DNA of 64,000 nucleotides from Mycobacterium sp. GA-1199 (GTDB lineage: Bacteria; Actinomycetota; Actinomycetes; Mycobacteriales; Mycobacteriaceae). The number at the start of each line of letters is the position of its first letter. Position 1 is the stretch's first letter. The stretch lies in the NCBI RefSeq assembly GCF_001500045.1, contig NZ_LQIX01000055.1:62001-126000 (forward strand), given 5' to 3'. This document shows positions 63,271 to 64,000 of this stretch, in pieces. The notes under the pieces are model-generated. The model had not been told where the DNA came from, searched no databases, and saw only the letters and a program-made list of their open reading frames with translations. A program made the translations under genes and the position numbers.

Positions 63271-64000
63271 CGGCCCGGCCCCCACTGCTCGTGGGGCATC
63301 GGAATTCCGTTGTAGGGGAACGGAAGCTCGGCGCGCGGTCCGGCGTTGTCGGGCGGCTGGCCGGCGTTGACCCCGCGCCGGAACCCGAACGCGTAATCGA
63401 AGAACGGCTGGAAGATCTCGGCGAAGAAGATGTTGGGGATGTAGGCCTGGTAGTACGGGCCGTTACCGATCGTCTCACCCAACGTGATCTGGAACTTCGC
63501 CAGCCCGGGAAGCGCCTTGGCGATGTTGTCGCGGTTGCGCTCCAGGATCTCGGTGACGCCGTTGAGCTTCTCCAACGTGGGGGCGAGCTCCTTCTCGTTG
63601 TCGGCGATGAGGCCGGACAGCTGCTGGGACAGCGCCGAGGTGTGCGCGAGCAGTTCGACGATGGCGTAGCGCCGCGCCGACAGCACCGACACAAGGTCGT
63701 TGGCGTTGAGGATCAGCGTGTTCACCTGCTGGCTGCGGTCCGACAGGATCTCGGTGACGTCGGCGCCGTTCTCGAGCAGGTCCCCCAGCGTTTCGTCACG
63801 GTCGTTGATCGCCTTGGACACCCGGGTCAACCCGTCGAATGCCGGGCCCAGCTGCGGTGCAACCTGGTCCAGGGTCGCGGACAAGGTGTCCAACGACTGG
63901 TTCAACGATGCGGTGTCGATGCCCGCGGTATTGCTCGTCAGCTCGCTGACCGCCTCGGTCAACGAATACGGGGATGCGGTGCGCGACACGGGGATTACAT
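63267..64000 (-). CDS. mceC: MCE family protein, MceC position (C-terminal part)
   Basis: The frame is open to the end of the window; at least 244 residues of the C-terminal half are visible. It shows the helical repeats of Mce proteins (LTSNTAGIDTASLNQSLDTL, LDQVAPQLGPAFDGLTRV) and the closing aromatic segment NIFFAEIFQPFFDYAFGF. The MCE domain and the upstream yrbEA/yrbEB and mceA/mceB genes would lie beyond 64000. It overlaps mceD by four bases. Confidence 0.88.
   Translation of the reverse strand, partial: VIPVSRTASPYSLTEAVSELTSNTAGIDTASLNQSLDTLSATLDQVAPQLGPAFDGLTRVSKAINDRDETLGDLLENGADVTEILSDRSQQVNTLILNANDLVSVLSARRYAIVELLAHTSALSQQLSGLIADNEKELAPTLEKLNGVTEILERNRDNIAKALPGLAKFQITLGETIGNGPYYQAYIPNIFFAEIFQPFFDYAFGFRRGVNAGQPPDNAGPRAELPFPYNGIPMPHEQWGPGR

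Overview
The window is one stretch of high-GC chromosome from a mycobacterium, most likely a rapidly growing Mycolicibacterium-type species. The order rlmN-cdsA-frr-pyrH, then amidase-tsf-rpsB-M23 peptidase-LLM oxidoreductase-xerC-viuB-dprA-yifB-yraN, follows the Rv2880c to Rv2898c segment of M. tuberculosis. Mce proteins, a mycofactocin-coupled SDR, haemophore-family proteins and F420/LLM enzymes are also typical of the group. Almost every real gene has a long antisense shadow ORF, as expected at this GC content. No rRNA, tRNA, CRISPR array, insertion sequence or prophage was seen.

Layout. 1-3163: a small + strand catabolic set (partial kinase-like phosphotransferase, TetR regulator, aldehyde dehydrogenase, NTF2-like protein). 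3236-12260: housekeeping translation and lipid genes on the - strand, interrupted by a methyltransferase/MarR divergent pair, glycerate kinase and amidase. 12561-21175: peptidase, oxidoreductases, XerC, siderophore-interacting protein and the DprA/YifB/YraN block. 21313-28895: a DUF1206 membrane protein, a haemophore-like protein and a four-gene iron-transport operon behind a putative IdeR box. The last gene of that operon fuses an adenylation domain, a carrier domain and a membrane acyltransferase. 28876-32417: CoA-transferase, thioesterase, HAD phosphatase and two small secreted proteins. 32698-36021: a four-gene, fully overlapping cassette built around a divergent DyP-type peroxidase.

36043-58547 looks like a catabolic island for a hydrophobic, perhaps terpenoid or steroid-like, substrate. 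It has three P450s, four SDRs, an aldehyde dehydrogenase, two AveC-like membrane proteins, a signal-less amino-acid-binding-type protein, a CbbQ/NorQ-type AAA ATPase with a VWA partner, a nitroreductase, a SnoaL-like protein, two LLM monooxygenases and two DHDPR-like dehydrogenases. A 16-bp element, ACCwAAnnTyTGTTCn, recurs at five promoters inside the island, and a second dyad, TAATAGTG-N4-CTATT, occurs at two. These suggest two local regulons, plausibly run by the tandem-domain TetR protein at 51668 and the TetR protein at 37035. The window ends inside an mce operon (mceC partial, mceD, mceE, mceF and a secreted protein), a likely lipid importer for the same island.

Family assignments rest on motifs and remembered family features. 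No database search was run. Substrates of the island, the DyP cassette and the adenylation-acyltransferase fusion are unknown.
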